A stretch of 64,000 bases of DNA from Larsenimonas salina (GTDB lineage: Bacteria > Pseudomonadota > Gammaproteobacteria > Pseudomonadales > Halomonadaceae). The DNA is taken from positions 1 to 64,000 of the forward strand of contig NZ_JAMLJJ010000003.1 of assembly GCF_023736155.1 (NCBI RefSeq), in the 5' to 3' direction. The position numbers and the translations under genes were made by a program. Positions 8,513-18,224 of this stretch are shown here, piece after piece; the first letter of the stretch is position 1; the number at the start of each line of letters is the position of its first letter. Under the pieces are notes generated by a model that saw nothing but the letters and a program-made list of their open reading frames with translations, ran no database searches and was not told the DNA's origin.

Positions 8513-9916
8513 CTACGACTCCAGACTGCTCTCGGCGTCGGCCACCAGCGCAAATTCCTCATCGGCGCTTTTGGCCACCAGATGATGTCGGCTGTAAAGA
8601 ACGTAATACGCGGTCCCCAGCACGAACAGGCCCAGGGTGTAGAAAAACGCCCGCGGATCGAAGGCGTACACGCCGGAAAGCGCAACCAGTGACAGCACCA
8701 GCGCCACCGAAGACGTCACGACCCCACCGGGCGTTCGGTATGGACGGGCAAGCTCGGAGCGCTTCACGCGAAGCAGGATGTGGCTCAGCGCCATCAGCGC
8801 GTACGAGACCGTCGCCCCGACCACCGCCATCGCAAGAATCAGGTCGCCCTCACCGCTGAGCGAGGCCAGAAACCCGAGCACACCGGGCACCACCAGCGCC
8901 CAGGTCGGCGCCTTGCGGCGGCTGGTCAGCGACAGTATTTTCGGCAGATACCCTGCCCGGGAAAGCGCAAACACCAACCGGCTGTAGCCGTAGATGATCG
9001 AGAAAAACGACGCGATCAGCCCGGCAAGGCCCAGCACGTTAACGACGGTTGCAAGGGTCGAATGCCCGGCAATATTCAGGGCCTCGACCAGCGGTACGCC
9101 ACTGGCCCCGATGACCTCCGCCCCGGCGGCGCCAGCCAGAAGCACGACCACCAGTACCGCCGTCACCAGCAGAAAGAGCATGGCGGCGATGATGCCCCGT
9201 GGTACGTCGCGGGCCGGGTTCTTGGCCTCCTCCGCCGCCAGCGGCACGCCTTCGACCGCCAGAAAGAGCCACATCCCGAACGGCAGCGCCGCCCATACGC
9301 CGTACCAGCCAAACGGCAGAAATGCGCTGGCGCCCGCGGCATCGGTCGGGGCAATGTCAAACAGGCGGCTCGCATCGAAGGCACCAAAGAGCGCAAGCGC
9401 GGTTGCCAGAATCGCGAACACTGCCAGGGCGCTGATCACCATCATCACCTTCAGCGCCTCACCGACACCGGCAAGATGAATGCCGATGAACACCGCGTAA
9501 AAAAGCGCATAGACCAGCGGCCCGTTGACGCCGAGAAGCTCCTCCACGGCCGCGCCGATGAAGATGACGATGGCCGCGGGCGCCAGCGCGTACTCGATCA
9601 ACACAGAGAGACCGGTCAGATAGCCGCCGGTCGGCCCCATGGCCTGGCGGGCAAAGCTGTAGCCCCCGCCGGCGGCCGGGATCGCCGCCGACATTTCGGC
9701 AAGCGAGAGCACGAGTGCGAAATACATCAGCCCCATCAGGGCCGCCGCGATCGCGAATCCGCCCCAGCCGGCCTCGGCGATGCCGAAATTCCAGCCGGCG
9801 AAATCACCGGAAATGACGTAGGAGACCCCAAGCCCCGCCAGCAAAAGCCAGCCGGCGCTGCCCTTTTTAAGCTGGCGTTTGGCGAGGTAGTCGGAATCAA
9901 GCGTTGAATCGTTCAT
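8513..9916 (-). CDS. eat: Ethanolamine permease, APC superfamily
   Basis: This inner-membrane transporter of about 467 residues has around 12 transmembrane segments. From the ATG at 9916 it starts MNDSTLDSDYLAKRQLKKGS, the typical Eat N-terminus. It has the APC signatures GVSYVISGDFAGWN near residue 35 and AAGGGYSFARQAMGPTGGY near 80. Last gene of the minus-strand set after eutB and eutC (145 bp from eutC), it brings in ethanolamine for the lyase. The family assignment is firm, and the substrate is strongly supported by the neighbours. Confidence 0.92.
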   Translation of the reverse strand: MNDSTLDSDYLAKRQLKKGSAGWLLLAGLGVSYVISGDFAGWNFGIAEAGWGGFAIAAALMGLMYFALVLSLAEMSAAIPAAGGGYSFARQAMGPTGGYLTGLSVLIEYALAPAAIVIFIGAAVEELLGVNGPLVYALFYAVFIGIHLAGVGEALKVMMVISALAVFAILATALALFGAFDASRLFDIAPTDAAGASAFLPFGWYGVWAALPFGMWLFLAVEGVPLAAEEAKNPARDVPRGIIAAMLFLLVTAVLVVVLLAGAAGAEVIGASGVPLVEALNIAGHSTLATVVNVLGLAGLIASFFSIIYGYSRLVFALSRAGYLPKILSLTSRRKAPTWALVVPGVLGFLASLSGEGDLILAMAVVGATVSYALMALSHILLRVKRSELARPYRTPGGVVTSSVALVLSLVALSGVYAFDPRAFFYTLGLFVLGTAYYVLYSRHHLVAKSADEEFALVADAESSLES

Positions 9917-10060
9917 GCAGGCACCTATCGATTGTTGTTGTAGGCAGGTGTTGGGCGGCAGGCGTGATGTGCTTGCCCGCCGCAAGGTGGCTCGTCGTTC
10001 AAGGCCTTGCGTTGCTTACAGGGCCGGGCTTAAAAGACCGGCCGCTTACGAGGCTCATTG

Positions 10061-11005
10061 TTACGAGGTCAGGAAGTTGCGGGCGCCGCCCTGCTCGATG
10101 ACGTCGTCTTCGGAGCGGTCCTTGAGCTTGACCCCTGAAAGCTCTTTTTCCCGCGCTTCCTTGAGCAGCGCCATCAGCCGTCGGCTGGCGTCCTCGAACG
10201 AGAGCCCGGCCGGGCGGACGTTCGAGATGCAGTTGCGCCGCGCGTCGGTAAGGCCAACCTCCGGCGCCCAGGTAAAGTACAGCCCGAGGCTATCGGGCGA
10301 GCTGAGCCCCGGGCGCTCACCGATCAGTACCAGCACCGCGCGGGCGTTGAGGCATTCGCCGATTTCATCCCCGATCGCCACCCGCCCCTGCTCGACCACC
10401 GACAGCGGCGCCAGTGACCAGGGCGTCTCCCCCTCGGCAAGTTTCGGGAGCAGCGTCTTCAGAAACGCCACTGCGTTTTGTTGGATCGCGAACGAGGAAA
10501 GCCCATCGACCACCGCGATGGCCAGATCCACCGAGGATCGAGCGCTGCCACCGGACTGCGTCAGCCGCTCCCGCGCATCGTCATCAAGCCTGCGCCCCCA
10601 GTCCGGGCGCTGAAGATAGGTCAGCCGGTCCGTCGCCTGGCTATGAAGCCGCGCGATGGGCGCGTCGAGCGCCAGCTCACCGAGGTCGTCGCAGAGCGTC
10701 TCGATATCCAGCGGCAAATGAACGGCGTCCTGGGCGCGGGCGTGGGCCAGCTGGAACTCGAGCAGATGCTCGGTTGGCAGGCTGATGCCGGCCCGGCCGA
10801 GGCCAATACGGGCATCGGTGAACTGGCGAAGCTGTTGCCAGGGGTTGTCGGTCACGATGTTCGACGGATGGTCGTCGGCCGGCGGGTGATTCTCGGTCGA
10901 GGCTTGACTGTCCGTTGAGGGCTGACTGTTGGTTGAAGACTGACTGTCAGTTGAGGAGTGACTGTCGAATGAGGATCGATTGTCGGGCGAGGATTGATCG
11001 GCCAT
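10061..11005 (-). CDS. eutC: Ethanolamine ammonia-lyase small subunit with extra N-terminal repeat
   Basis: EutC is the light subunit of adenosylcobalamin-dependent ethanolamine ammonia-lyase, which splits ethanolamine into acetaldehyde and ammonia. The start is the ATG at 11005, one base overlapping the eutB stop and preceded by AAGGAGG. The canonical part begins near residue 55 (NPWQQLRQFTDARIGLGRAG) and contains QRPDWGRRL, the cobalamin-contact region IGERPGLSSPDSLG and NCISNVRP. The first 50 residues are an unusual Ser/Thr/Asp/Gln-rich hexapeptide repeat. E. coli EutC has an unrelated N-terminal extension. No microcompartment shell genes are present, so catalysis is probably cytosolic. 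Confidence 0.93.
   Translation of the reverse strand: MADQSSPDNRSSFDSHSSTDSQSSTNSQPSTDSQASTENHPPADDHPSNIVTDNPWQQLRQFTDARIGLGRAGISLPTEHLLEFQLAHARAQDAVHLPLDIETLCDDLGELALDAPIARLHSQATDRLTYLQRPDWGRRLDDDARERLTQSGGSARSSVDLAIAVVDGLSSFAIQQNAVAFLKTLLPKLAEGETPWSLAPLSVVEQGRVAIGDEIGECLNARAVLVLIGERPGLSSPDSLGLYFTWAPEVGLTDARRNCISNVRPAGLSFEDASRRLMALLKEAREKELSGVKLKDRSEDDVIEQGGARNFLTS
10904..10993. repeat. Five 18-bp imperfect tandem repeats at the start of eutC
   Basis: Five 18-bp units (starting 10904, 10922, 10940, 10958 and 10976) share a TGACTGTCNGTTGAGGA-like pattern. They encode the six-residue repeat seen as SSFDSH, SSTDSQ, SSTNSQ, PSTDSQ and ASTENH. Confidence 0.85.
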
Positions 11006-12411
11006 CACGCACCTCCTTCAGGCAGTTGGGCAAGCGTCTTGGAAAACGCCTTGGGCAGCGCGCTGCTTGGCCGGTAGTGGCGAACATCATCGAAGATCGC
11101 CATCGCCTCGAGCCACTGCGCGAACTCCGGCGCCGGCGCCAGATCGAGCGCGCGGCGCAGATACAGCGCGTCGTGGAACGAGGTGGTCTGGTAATTGAGC
11201 ATGATGTCATCCGAGCCCGGAATGCCCATGATGAAGTTGCATCCGGCCGTTCCAAGCAGCGTCAGCAGGTTATCCATGTCGTTCTGGTCGGCGTCGGCGT
11301 GGTTGGTGTAGCAGATGTCACAGCCCATCGGCACGCCAAGCAGCTTGCCGCAGAAATGATCCTCGAGGCCGGCGCGAATGATCTCCTTGCCGTTGAACAG
11401 GTACTCCGGGCCGATGAACCCAACCACGGTATTGACCAGAAGCGGCTTGAAATGACGCGCGACCGCGTAGGCACGCGCTTCACAGGTCTGCTGATCGAGC
11501 CCGTGATTGGCGTTGGCCGACAGCGAACTGCCCTGGCCGGTTTCAAAGTACATGACGTTGTCGCCCACCGTGCCGCGCTTCAGGCTCAGCGCCGCATCTC
11601 GGGCCTCGGCAAGCGTTGCCAGATCGAAGCCGAAGCTTTCATTGGTGGCCTGGGTGCCACCGATCGACTGAAACACCAGATCCACCGGGGCGCCCTGCTC
11701 GATCGCCTCAAGTGTGTTGGTCACATGAGTGAGTACGCAGGACTGGGTCGGAATCTGGTATTTCTGGATCACCTCGTCCATCAGGGTCATCAGCCGGACG
11801 CTCTGGGCGACGTTGTCGGTGGCCGGATTGATGCCGATCACCGCATCGCCATTGCCGTACATCAGCCCGTCGAGAATGCTGGCGGCAATGCCGGTGGCGT
11901 CATCCGTTGGGTGATTGGGTTGAAGTCGCGTCGAAAGCCGCCCTTCAAGGCCAATGGTGTCACGAAAGGCGGTCACCACCCGGCACTTCTTCGCCACCAG
12001 AATCAGATCCTGATTGCGCATGATCTTGCTCACCGCCGCGGCCATTTCCGGGGTAATGCCGGCGCGCACCTGGGCAAGCCGTTCAGGCGTTGCCAGATCA
12101 CTCAAGAGCCAGTTTCGAAAATCGCCGACCGTCAGATGCCGGATCGGCGCGAAGGCGTGGGCATCATGGGTGTCGATGATCAGCCGCGTGATCTCATCGC
12201 GTTCATAGGGAATCAGGGGGTCGTCGAGAAAGGTGGTCAGCGAAAGCTCTGACAGCGCCATCTGCGCCACTACCCGCTCCTCGGCGGTCTCGGCAGCAAC
12301 ACCTGCCAGGCGGTCGCCGGAGCGGGCCGGCGTTGCCTTGGCCATGAGCTCGGCAAGGCACTCGAAGCGATAGCGTCGGTCGCCAAGGGTGTAATGATAG
12401 GGTCCGGCCAT
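11005..12411 (-). CDS. eutB: Ethanolamine ammonia-lyase large subunit
   Basis: This is the catalytic TIM-barrel subunit, 468 residues from the ATG at 12411, which follows GGAGACGATC. The start MAGPYHYTLGDRRYRF aligns with the E. coli EutB opening. Visible conserved stretches include AKATPARSGDRLAGVAA, MRNQDLILVAKKCRVVT, YGNGDAVIGINPATD, ANANHGLDQQTCEARAYA, NTVVGFIGPEYL and MGCDICYTNHADADQND. It is first in the eutB-eutC-eat set and divergent from the AraC-type regulator at 12598. Confidence 0.97.
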   Translation of the reverse strand: MAGPYHYTLGDRRYRFECLAELMAKATPARSGDRLAGVAAETAEERVVAQMALSELSLTTFLDDPLIPYERDEITRLIIDTHDAHAFAPIRHLTVGDFRNWLLSDLATPERLAQVRAGITPEMAAAVSKIMRNQDLILVAKKCRVVTAFRDTIGLEGRLSTRLQPNHPTDDATGIAASILDGLMYGNGDAVIGINPATDNVAQSVRLMTLMDEVIQKYQIPTQSCVLTHVTNTLEAIEQGAPVDLVFQSIGGTQATNESFGFDLATLAEARDAALSLKRGTVGDNVMYFETGQGSSLSANANHGLDQQTCEARAYAVARHFKPLLVNTVVGFIGPEYLFNGKEIIRAGLEDHFCGKLLGVPMGCDICYTNHADADQNDMDNLLTLLGTAGCNFIMGIPGSDDIMLNYQTTSFHDALYLRRALDLAPAPEFAQWLEAMAIFDDVRHYRPSSALPKAFSKTLAQLPEGGA

Positions 12412-12597
12412 GATCGTCTCCTCGTAAGCGGCGCGGGCGGCCAGCCGTCGGCCATGACGCCACACGCCTTGATTAGAGGATAGTCAGGTAAAGCGATTCG
12501 GCGTTATCGTGTTTCGGCAAGAGCGACACGCGCAACACCAATAACAATACAGCCCGCTCAAGGCCTGGCTTTTGCCGGCGGGCAGGAGCGCACACTC

Positions 12598-13560
12598 ATG
12601 ACATCAGTACGGCCGCACGCGCGCCCTGCACCACGCAAGTGCGTGAGTGAGGCGTGGGACGCCAACGAACACGCCCGCAACCTGACCGACTGGTCACAGC
12701 AATACGATCAGTTGAGCCCGGGCACCTTTCACGGGCGCCTCGATGAAATTCACCTGCCCAGAATGCAGGTGTTCCGGGAATACACCAGCCACGCGCTGGA
12801 TCAAAAATGCATGGTTTGGCCAGACTCACTCTGGCTCGGTATCCCGATGGGCAAACGGGGCTGTCGCATCAATGGTCAGCCAAGCGGTGAGCACGAGATT
12901 CTATGCCGCCCCGGTGGCTGCGACTTCGAACTGCTCACGCCGGACGACTTCGGCATCTATGGGCTGGTAGTCAGCCGGTCGGCGCTGACCGGACTGGCAG
13001 ACGAGAACACCGAGCGTGTAGCCCACGCAGGCACCGAGCGGCTGTGGCTTGCGCCACCGCATCGCCAGGCCGTCACCTTCGTGATCGAGCGGCTGCTCGC
13101 CATGCCCGCAGACCGGCTCGAAATCAAAATACACCAGGATATTCTGACGCTTGCGCTCGAGCCCATTTTGAGGGACGCACGCCCAAGCGCCGAACGCCCA
13201 CCCAGTCATGCGCGCCGGCGCAAGGCGGTCGAGCGCGTGCGCGCGCACCTGAATCAAAACGCCGCGCTGCCGGTCACCCTGGATGAGCTTTGCGCCATTG
13301 CCCACGTAAGCCCCCGTACCCTGCGCTACAGCTTTGAAAGCGTGCTCGGCATCAGCCCGATCCAGTTCTTGAGGCTTGCGCGCCTCAACCGGGTACGGCG
13401 TCATCTGTCCGCACCGGAGGCGGCGTCAGTGAGCGAGGCCGCCAACGCCTGGGGCTTTTACCACCTGAGCCAGTTCGCCCGCGACTACAAGGCGCTGTTC
13501 GGCGAGACCCCGTCGGCAACGCGCGAGCGTCACTCGAGCCACGAACGCCAAGAGTCTTAA
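12598..13560 (+). CDS. eutR: AraC-family regulator of ethanolamine use (EutR-like)
   Basis: This is a 320-residue cytosolic activator. The N-terminal sensor half (about residues 25-200) resembles the AraC-binding-like domain of EutR-type proteins. The C-terminal half (about 210-310) has two HTHs, seen as LDELCAIAHVSPRTLRYSFE and the FYHLSQFARDYKALFGETPS closing motif. It is divergent from eutB across a 186-bp gap, which is where the promoter and operator should be. By analogy with E. coli it would respond to ethanolamine plus cobalamin, but the inducer is inferred. Confidence 0.85.
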   Translation: MTSVRPHARPAPRKCVSEAWDANEHARNLTDWSQQYDQLSPGTFHGRLDEIHLPRMQVFREYTSHALDQKCMVWPDSLWLGIPMGKRGCRINGQPSGEHEILCRPGGCDFELLTPDDFGIYGLVVSRSALTGLADENTERVAHAGTERLWLAPPHRQAVTFVIERLLAMPADRLEIKIHQDILTLALEPILRDARPSAERPPSHARRRKAVERVRAHLNQNAALPVTLDELCAIAHVSPRTLRYSFESVLGISPIQFLRLARLNRVRRHLSAPEAASVSEAANAWGFYHLSQFARDYKALFGETPSATRERHSSHERQES

Positions 13561-13568
13561 AAACCGGC

Positions 13569-15752
13569 TTATGGCATGGATACCGTCTTGTCTCTCAAAA
13601 ACAGCTGCTCGAACGCCTCAGCTTGCATCGGGGCGCCGTAGAGATACCCCTGTGCTTCCAGACACCCGTTCTGCTCGAGAAAGGCCATCTGGGCCGGGGT
13701 TTCCACCCCTTCGGCGATCACGTCGAGCCCGAAATTTCGCCCGAGATACAGCACGGCCTTGATCACTGCGGCGTCGGCCTGGCTATTCGTCATGTCCTTG
13801 ACGAAGGTGCGGTCGATCTTTAAGCGGGTAACCGGGTATTCCTTGAGCATGCTCAGCGAGGCGTAGCCCGTTCCATAATCATCGAAGGCAAGCCCGATGC
13901 CGACAGCGCGCAGGTCGTTCAATAGCTTGAGCGTGAGGCTGTCGCTTCGAAGGAGCGTACTTTCAACCAGTTCGAGCTCAAGCGCCGAAGGTGGCAGGTT
14001 GAATTCGGCCAGTATCCGGGTCACGACCGTCAATAGCCTCGGCGTTCGAAGCTGCGAGTCGAACAGATTCACGCCGATGCGAAGCGCTGGAAAGGTCTTT
14101 CGCCATCGCGCGATCTGCTCGCAGGCGGTGCGAATGATCCACTCGCCCACGGCGTTGGCCGAGGGCTTCTTGCCAAGCACCCCGATGAATTCGTCCGGGC
14201 TCAAGAGCCCTCGCTCCGGATGGTTCCAGCGAATCAGGGCCTCGGCGCCGGTAAGGCGGCCATCCCGGGTGGCAAATTGCGGCTGATAGTAGATCTCGAA
14301 CTCACCGTTCTTGAAGGCGTGATTGAGCTCTTTTTCAAACGCCTTTCGCGCCTGGGCCACGTCCTGAAAGGCAGGCTCGAACACCACGCAGCCGCCCTTG
14401 CCGTTTTCCTTGGCGCGGTAGAGCGCCAGATCGGCGGCACCCAGTAGCTGCCCGGAGTTCGACCCGTGCTTGGGTGCGCGGGCAATACCGACACTGACGC
14501 CGATATCGCCGCGCCGCCCGCCGGACAGCGCGTAAGGTTCTGAAAGCTCCGAGATGATGGCATTGCCCAGTTGCACCGCCTTGGTCACATCATTGCCCGG
14601 CATCGAGATCACGAACTCATCGCCGCCGAAGCGGGCGATGTCCATTGTGTCATCGCAGAGGGCACGCAGACGCAGCGCCACGCCCTTGAGCACGTCGTCG
14701 CCCGCTGAATGGCCGAAGGTATCGTTGATGGCCTTGAAGCCATCGAGATCCATCATGAGGACAGTGGCGCGGCAGGCACGCTCGAGTTGTTCATCCAGCG
14801 CCTGGCGCCAATAACCGCGGTTATACAGATTCGTCAACGGGTCCGTGGACGCCAGATGGTAAAGCCGCTGTTCGTTCAACTTGCGTTCGGTGATGTCGCG
14901 CACGATCGCGCCGATACTGAGCGTGTCGCCCTCATGCCACACCGACAGTGAAAATTCGGCGGCAAACTCTCGGCCGTTTTTCTTGAGCCCGGGAAGTTCA
15001 ATGGGCTTTTTGGGCAGCCGCCAGGCATTACCGCCCTCGAGTGCGGCGATGCGCTGCTCATAGCGTGCACGCCAACTGTTGGGCACCAGCACATGGCCGG
15101 GCCTTCCGACCACTTCGTCTGCGCGGTAGCCGAAGATACGTTCGGCGGCGCCGTTCCAGTACTGAATGATGCCGCGGGCGTCGAAAAACAGGATGGCGTC
15201 GGGCGAAGACGCCGCCACGTTGTTGAACCGCGCTTCATTAATGCGTTTCAAGTGCTCGAGCCTTCGTACCTCGAGCCGACTCATGATCAGCGCAGCTATG
15301 TCAGCCAGGTTTCGCTCGTCGGCAGCGGAAAACTCATGGTGCGGCTCCTGGTCAATCAGACAGATCGTGCCGAGCTTTTCACCGCCCGGCGCGCACAGTG
15401 GCTTACCGGCATAGAAGCGGATATACGGCGGGCCAAGCACCAGCCGATTGGTACAAAAGCGCGGATCCTCCAGGGCATCCGGGACGACCATGACGCCATC
15501 CTGTTCGATGGCGTGGACGCAAAACGAGGACGACCGATCGGTCTGGCACACATCGAGCCCGACCTTGGCCTTGAAAAACTGCTCATCCTTTCCGATCAAC
15601 GAAATGAGCACAATCGGCACGTTGAACATGCGCGACGTCAATGCCACAAGGCGATCAAAGTTCTCTTCCGGCGCCGTATTGAGAAGATTGTACTCGGCGA
15701 GCACCTTGAGCCGTCGCGGTTCGTCATCTGGTGGAGGAAGTGGGCAGGACAC
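13569..15752 (-). CDS. GAF-PAS-GGDEF-EAL cyclic-di-GMP enzyme
   Basis: This soluble 727-residue signalling protein has a GAF domain (about 20-165), a PAS domain (about 180-290, with WNGAAERIFGY), GGDEF (about 300-460) and EAL (about 470-715). The synthase signature RFGGDEF near residue 375 is intact. There is no RxxD five residues before it, so the inhibitory product site appears absent. The phosphodiesterase residues are present: EALIRW, the Asn in VNLF, LELVEST, DDYGTGY, IDRTFV and AEGVET. Both activities are therefore possible. No membrane segment is seen. It is divergent from a CHASE kinase, as is the second GGDEF-EAL gene in this window. Confidence 0.93.
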   Translation of the reverse strand: MSCPLPPPDDEPRRLKVLAEYNLLNTAPEENFDRLVALTSRMFNVPIVLISLIGKDEQFFKAKVGLDVCQTDRSSSFCVHAIEQDGVMVVPDALEDPRFCTNRLVLGPPYIRFYAGKPLCAPGGEKLGTICLIDQEPHHEFSAADERNLADIAALIMSRLEVRRLEHLKRINEARFNNVAASSPDAILFFDARGIIQYWNGAAERIFGYRADEVVGRPGHVLVPNSWRARYEQRIAALEGGNAWRLPKKPIELPGLKKNGREFAAEFSLSVWHEGDTLSIGAIVRDITERKLNEQRLYHLASTDPLTNLYNRGYWRQALDEQLERACRATVLMMDLDGFKAINDTFGHSAGDDVLKGVALRLRALCDDTMDIARFGGDEFVISMPGNDVTKAVQLGNAIISELSEPYALSGGRRGDIGVSVGIARAPKHGSNSGQLLGAADLALYRAKENGKGGCVVFEPAFQDVAQARKAFEKELNHAFKNGEFEIYYQPQFATRDGRLTGAEALIRWNHPERGLLSPDEFIGVLGKKPSANAVGEWIIRTACEQIARWRKTFPALRIGVNLFDSQLRTPRLLTVVTRILAEFNLPPSALELELVESTLLRSDSLTLKLLNDLRAVGIGLAFDDYGTGYASLSMLKEYPVTRLKIDRTFVKDMTNSQADAAVIKAVLYLGRNFGLDVIAEGVETPAQMAFLEQNGCLEAQGYLYGAPMQAEAFEQLFLRDKTVSMP

Positions 15753-15968
15753 CGGATCGCCTTTTCGTTGAACGAGTGAATGCTGGTGTTAACGACACAT
15801 GAGCGGCGTTAATGAAGGATGGATCTCAAAAACAGGCATGAACCGTGTCATCGGCCTCGATTGTCAACGATGAATGACCGCCGGGTACACGGACGCTCTC
15901 CCCACTAAAGCCCCCGCCGAAACAGGCGTTATTTATCCAATATCACGCGGTCATCCAGGGGCAATGAG

Positions 15969-18140
15969 ATGCCTTTAATCATGAAAACACTCAATCGATA
16001 CACGTTTCTGCCGGCCACGTGCGCTCTTGCCACCGTGCTGATCGGCCTGTTTGTAGCGTACTGGGTCTATCAACAGCAGCAGGACCATCAGGCCGCGACG
16101 CTCGATACCATCAAAAGCGAGATCATGACGGTCATGAGTGACCGCATGCGCGACCACGAATTGATCCTCAAGGGCGCCCGCGGCTTTGTACGCAACAGCG
16201 AAACGCTGACCCGTGAGGAGTGGCGCGACTACTACAGCAACCTCGAGCTCGACCGGAATTACGCAGGCATTCTTGGGCTTGGGTACAGCAAGGTCATCGA
16301 GCCAAACGATCTGGCGTCCTTTGAGGCCACGGTGCGTGACGAGGGGTTTCGAAGCTTTTCGGTCCACCCAAAGGGCGATCGGCCGCTTTATACCTCCATC
16401 CTGTATCTGGAACCGTTCAGCGGGCGCAATCTGGCAGCATTCGGCTATGACATGATGTCTCAGTCGACTCGGGCCGAGGCCATGCAGCGCGCGGTGAACC
16501 ATGGCGCTGCCGCCATGTCGAGTCGCGTTACGCTCCTGCAGGAAACAGACGCCGACGTTCAGGCCGGCATGCTGATCTACGCCCCGGTCTTTGAAAAAGG
16601 GTTTACCACCTCAAGCCCCGAAGAGCGCTGGAAGGCCCTGCGGGGCTTCGTCTATAGCCCCTACCGCATGGGCGATTTAATGAAAGGGGTGGGCCTTCGG
16701 GATGAGTCACTGGTCGGCTTCGAAATTCATGATGGCATGACACCGTCCGACACGGCTCTCATGTTCAGTTCGTTTTCCAAGGAAGCCAAGGCGTCGGGCG
16801 AGCTCAAGAATCAGGGCCACGTCTATCTGGAATTTTTCGGCCGCACCTGGACGATCAGCTTCTACAGCACGCCGGACTTCGAAAACCAGATCAACTCACT
16901 TCCGATTTTAATCATCGTTTTCGTTACATTCGTACTGGCTACCGCCATTTTCCTGACGATGACCACGATCCTTCACCGCAAGCGGCGGGCCGAAGAGCTG
17001 GCGGCCGACATGACGGCCGAGCTCAACGTGCACCAACAGGAGCTCCTGCGCATCAAGGAAAAACAGGAGCGAGTACTGGCCGGCAGTAACGACGGCTGGT
17101 GGGAGTATGACTTCAGTACCGAAGCGCTTTTCTGCTCCGACCGCTGGTGGCGACAGCTCGGCTACGCGCCCGAACATCAATCGAATACGGTCGACGCCTT
17201 CAAGGCGCGGTTGCCCGAAAAAGAAGAGGCCCGCGTGTTCGAAACCCTGAAGACGCTGATCAAATCCGACGAGACTGAATTCGCGTTTGAACTTACGTTA
17301 AAGCACCGCGATGGCCACTGTATTCCCTTCATGGTGCGCGGTGTGATCGAACGCGGCAGTGACGGCAAGGCACAGGTTATCAGTGGTGCGAATACCGACC
17401 TGAGTGAAACCAAACGGGTCGAGGCGATGAAAAACAACTTTGTCTCCACCGTAAGTCATGAACTTCGAACGCCACTGACCTCGATCTCGGGCTCGCTCGG
17501 GCTGATTACCGGCGGTGCTCTGGGTGAGGCGCCAGCCCCGATGCAGGCCATGCTGGACGTCGCCAAGACCAACTGTGATCGTTTGGGCCTGTTGATCAAT
17601 GACCTGCTCGACATGGACAAGCTGGTGGCGGGCAAGATGACGTTTTCCATCGAATCACACTCGGTTGCCGGGCTGATTCAAAAAAGCATCAGCGCCAACC
17701 AGGGCTACGCCGAGAAATTCAGCGTCTCGGTCGAGTACGCCGCGCCGGAAGGACTCCGGGTTGACGTTGACGAGCTCAGGTTCCAGCAGATCCTCAGCAA
17801 CCTGTTGTCCAATGCAATCAAGTTTTCCCCGGAACACGGTACGGTCGTCGTCAATGCCATGCCAAGCCCACAGACATCGGTTCGCGCCAGAATCGAAATC
17901 ATTGACCAGGGCAAGGGCATTCCCAAAGAGTTTCACCCCTACATTTTCCAGAAGTTCTCTCAGGCCGATACGTCGACAACCCGCGAGCGGGTTGGCACCG
18001 GGCTCGGGCTTGCCATCACGCGCGAGCTTGCCGAACGCATGGACGGCGCGGTGGGCTTTTCATCGCGGGAAGGTCAGGGGTCAACGTTCTGGGTCGATGT
18101 GCCGCTTTCGGCGTCATCGACGCCACACAGGCCCGCCTGA
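15969..18140 (+). CDS. CHASE-PAS hybrid-less sensor histidine kinase (copy 1)
   Basis: This is a 723-residue inner-membrane kinase. TM1 at about residues 14-33 is followed by an extracytoplasmic CHASE domain (about 60-270, with ILGLGYSKVI and a YLEPFSGRNLAAFGYDM stretch), TM2 at about 308-330, PAS (about 365-480), HisKA with SHELRTP (His near 497) and HATPase with NLLSNAIKFS near 611 and GTGLGLAIT near 676. There is no receiver domain and no adjacent response regulator. It is clearly paralogous to the kinase at 28877. It lies directly upstream of the putative Csr-type RNA. The CHASE ligand is unknown. Confidence 0.93.
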   Translation: MPLIMKTLNRYTFLPATCALATVLIGLFVAYWVYQQQQDHQAATLDTIKSEIMTVMSDRMRDHELILKGARGFVRNSETLTREEWRDYYSNLELDRNYAGILGLGYSKVIEPNDLASFEATVRDEGFRSFSVHPKGDRPLYTSILYLEPFSGRNLAAFGYDMMSQSTRAEAMQRAVNHGAAAMSSRVTLLQETDADVQAGMLIYAPVFEKGFTTSSPEERWKALRGFVYSPYRMGDLMKGVGLRDESLVGFEIHDGMTPSDTALMFSSFSKEAKASGELKNQGHVYLEFFGRTWTISFYSTPDFENQINSLPILIIVFVTFVLATAIFLTMTTILHRKRRAEELAADMTAELNVHQQELLRIKEKQERVLAGSNDGWWEYDFSTEALFCSDRWWRQLGYAPEHQSNTVDAFKARLPEKEEARVFETLKTLIKSDETEFAFELTLKHRDGHCIPFMVRGVIERGSDGKAQVISGANTDLSETKRVEAMKNNFVSTVSHELRTPLTSISGSLGLITGGALGEAPAPMQAMLDVAKTNCDRLGLLINDLLDMDKLVAGKMTFSIESHSVAGLIQKSISANQGYAEKFSVSVEYAAPEGLRVDVDELRFQQILSNLLSNAIKFSPEHGTVVVNAMPSPQTSVRARIEIIDQGKGIPKEFHPYIFQKFSQADTSTTRERVGTGLGLAITRELAERMDGAVGFSSREGQGSTFWVDVPLSASSTPHRPA

Positions 18141-18224
18141 TTCAGTAATGGCTTTTTCATTTAATTGACAAATCTAATATAAAAAACCAAATAGAAACCT
18201 TTTCCTACATTTAGATAATACTTA

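Noticed and set aside
10915-12252. 445-residue plus-strand open frame
   Set aside because: It is antisense to eutB, which has full-length family similarity.
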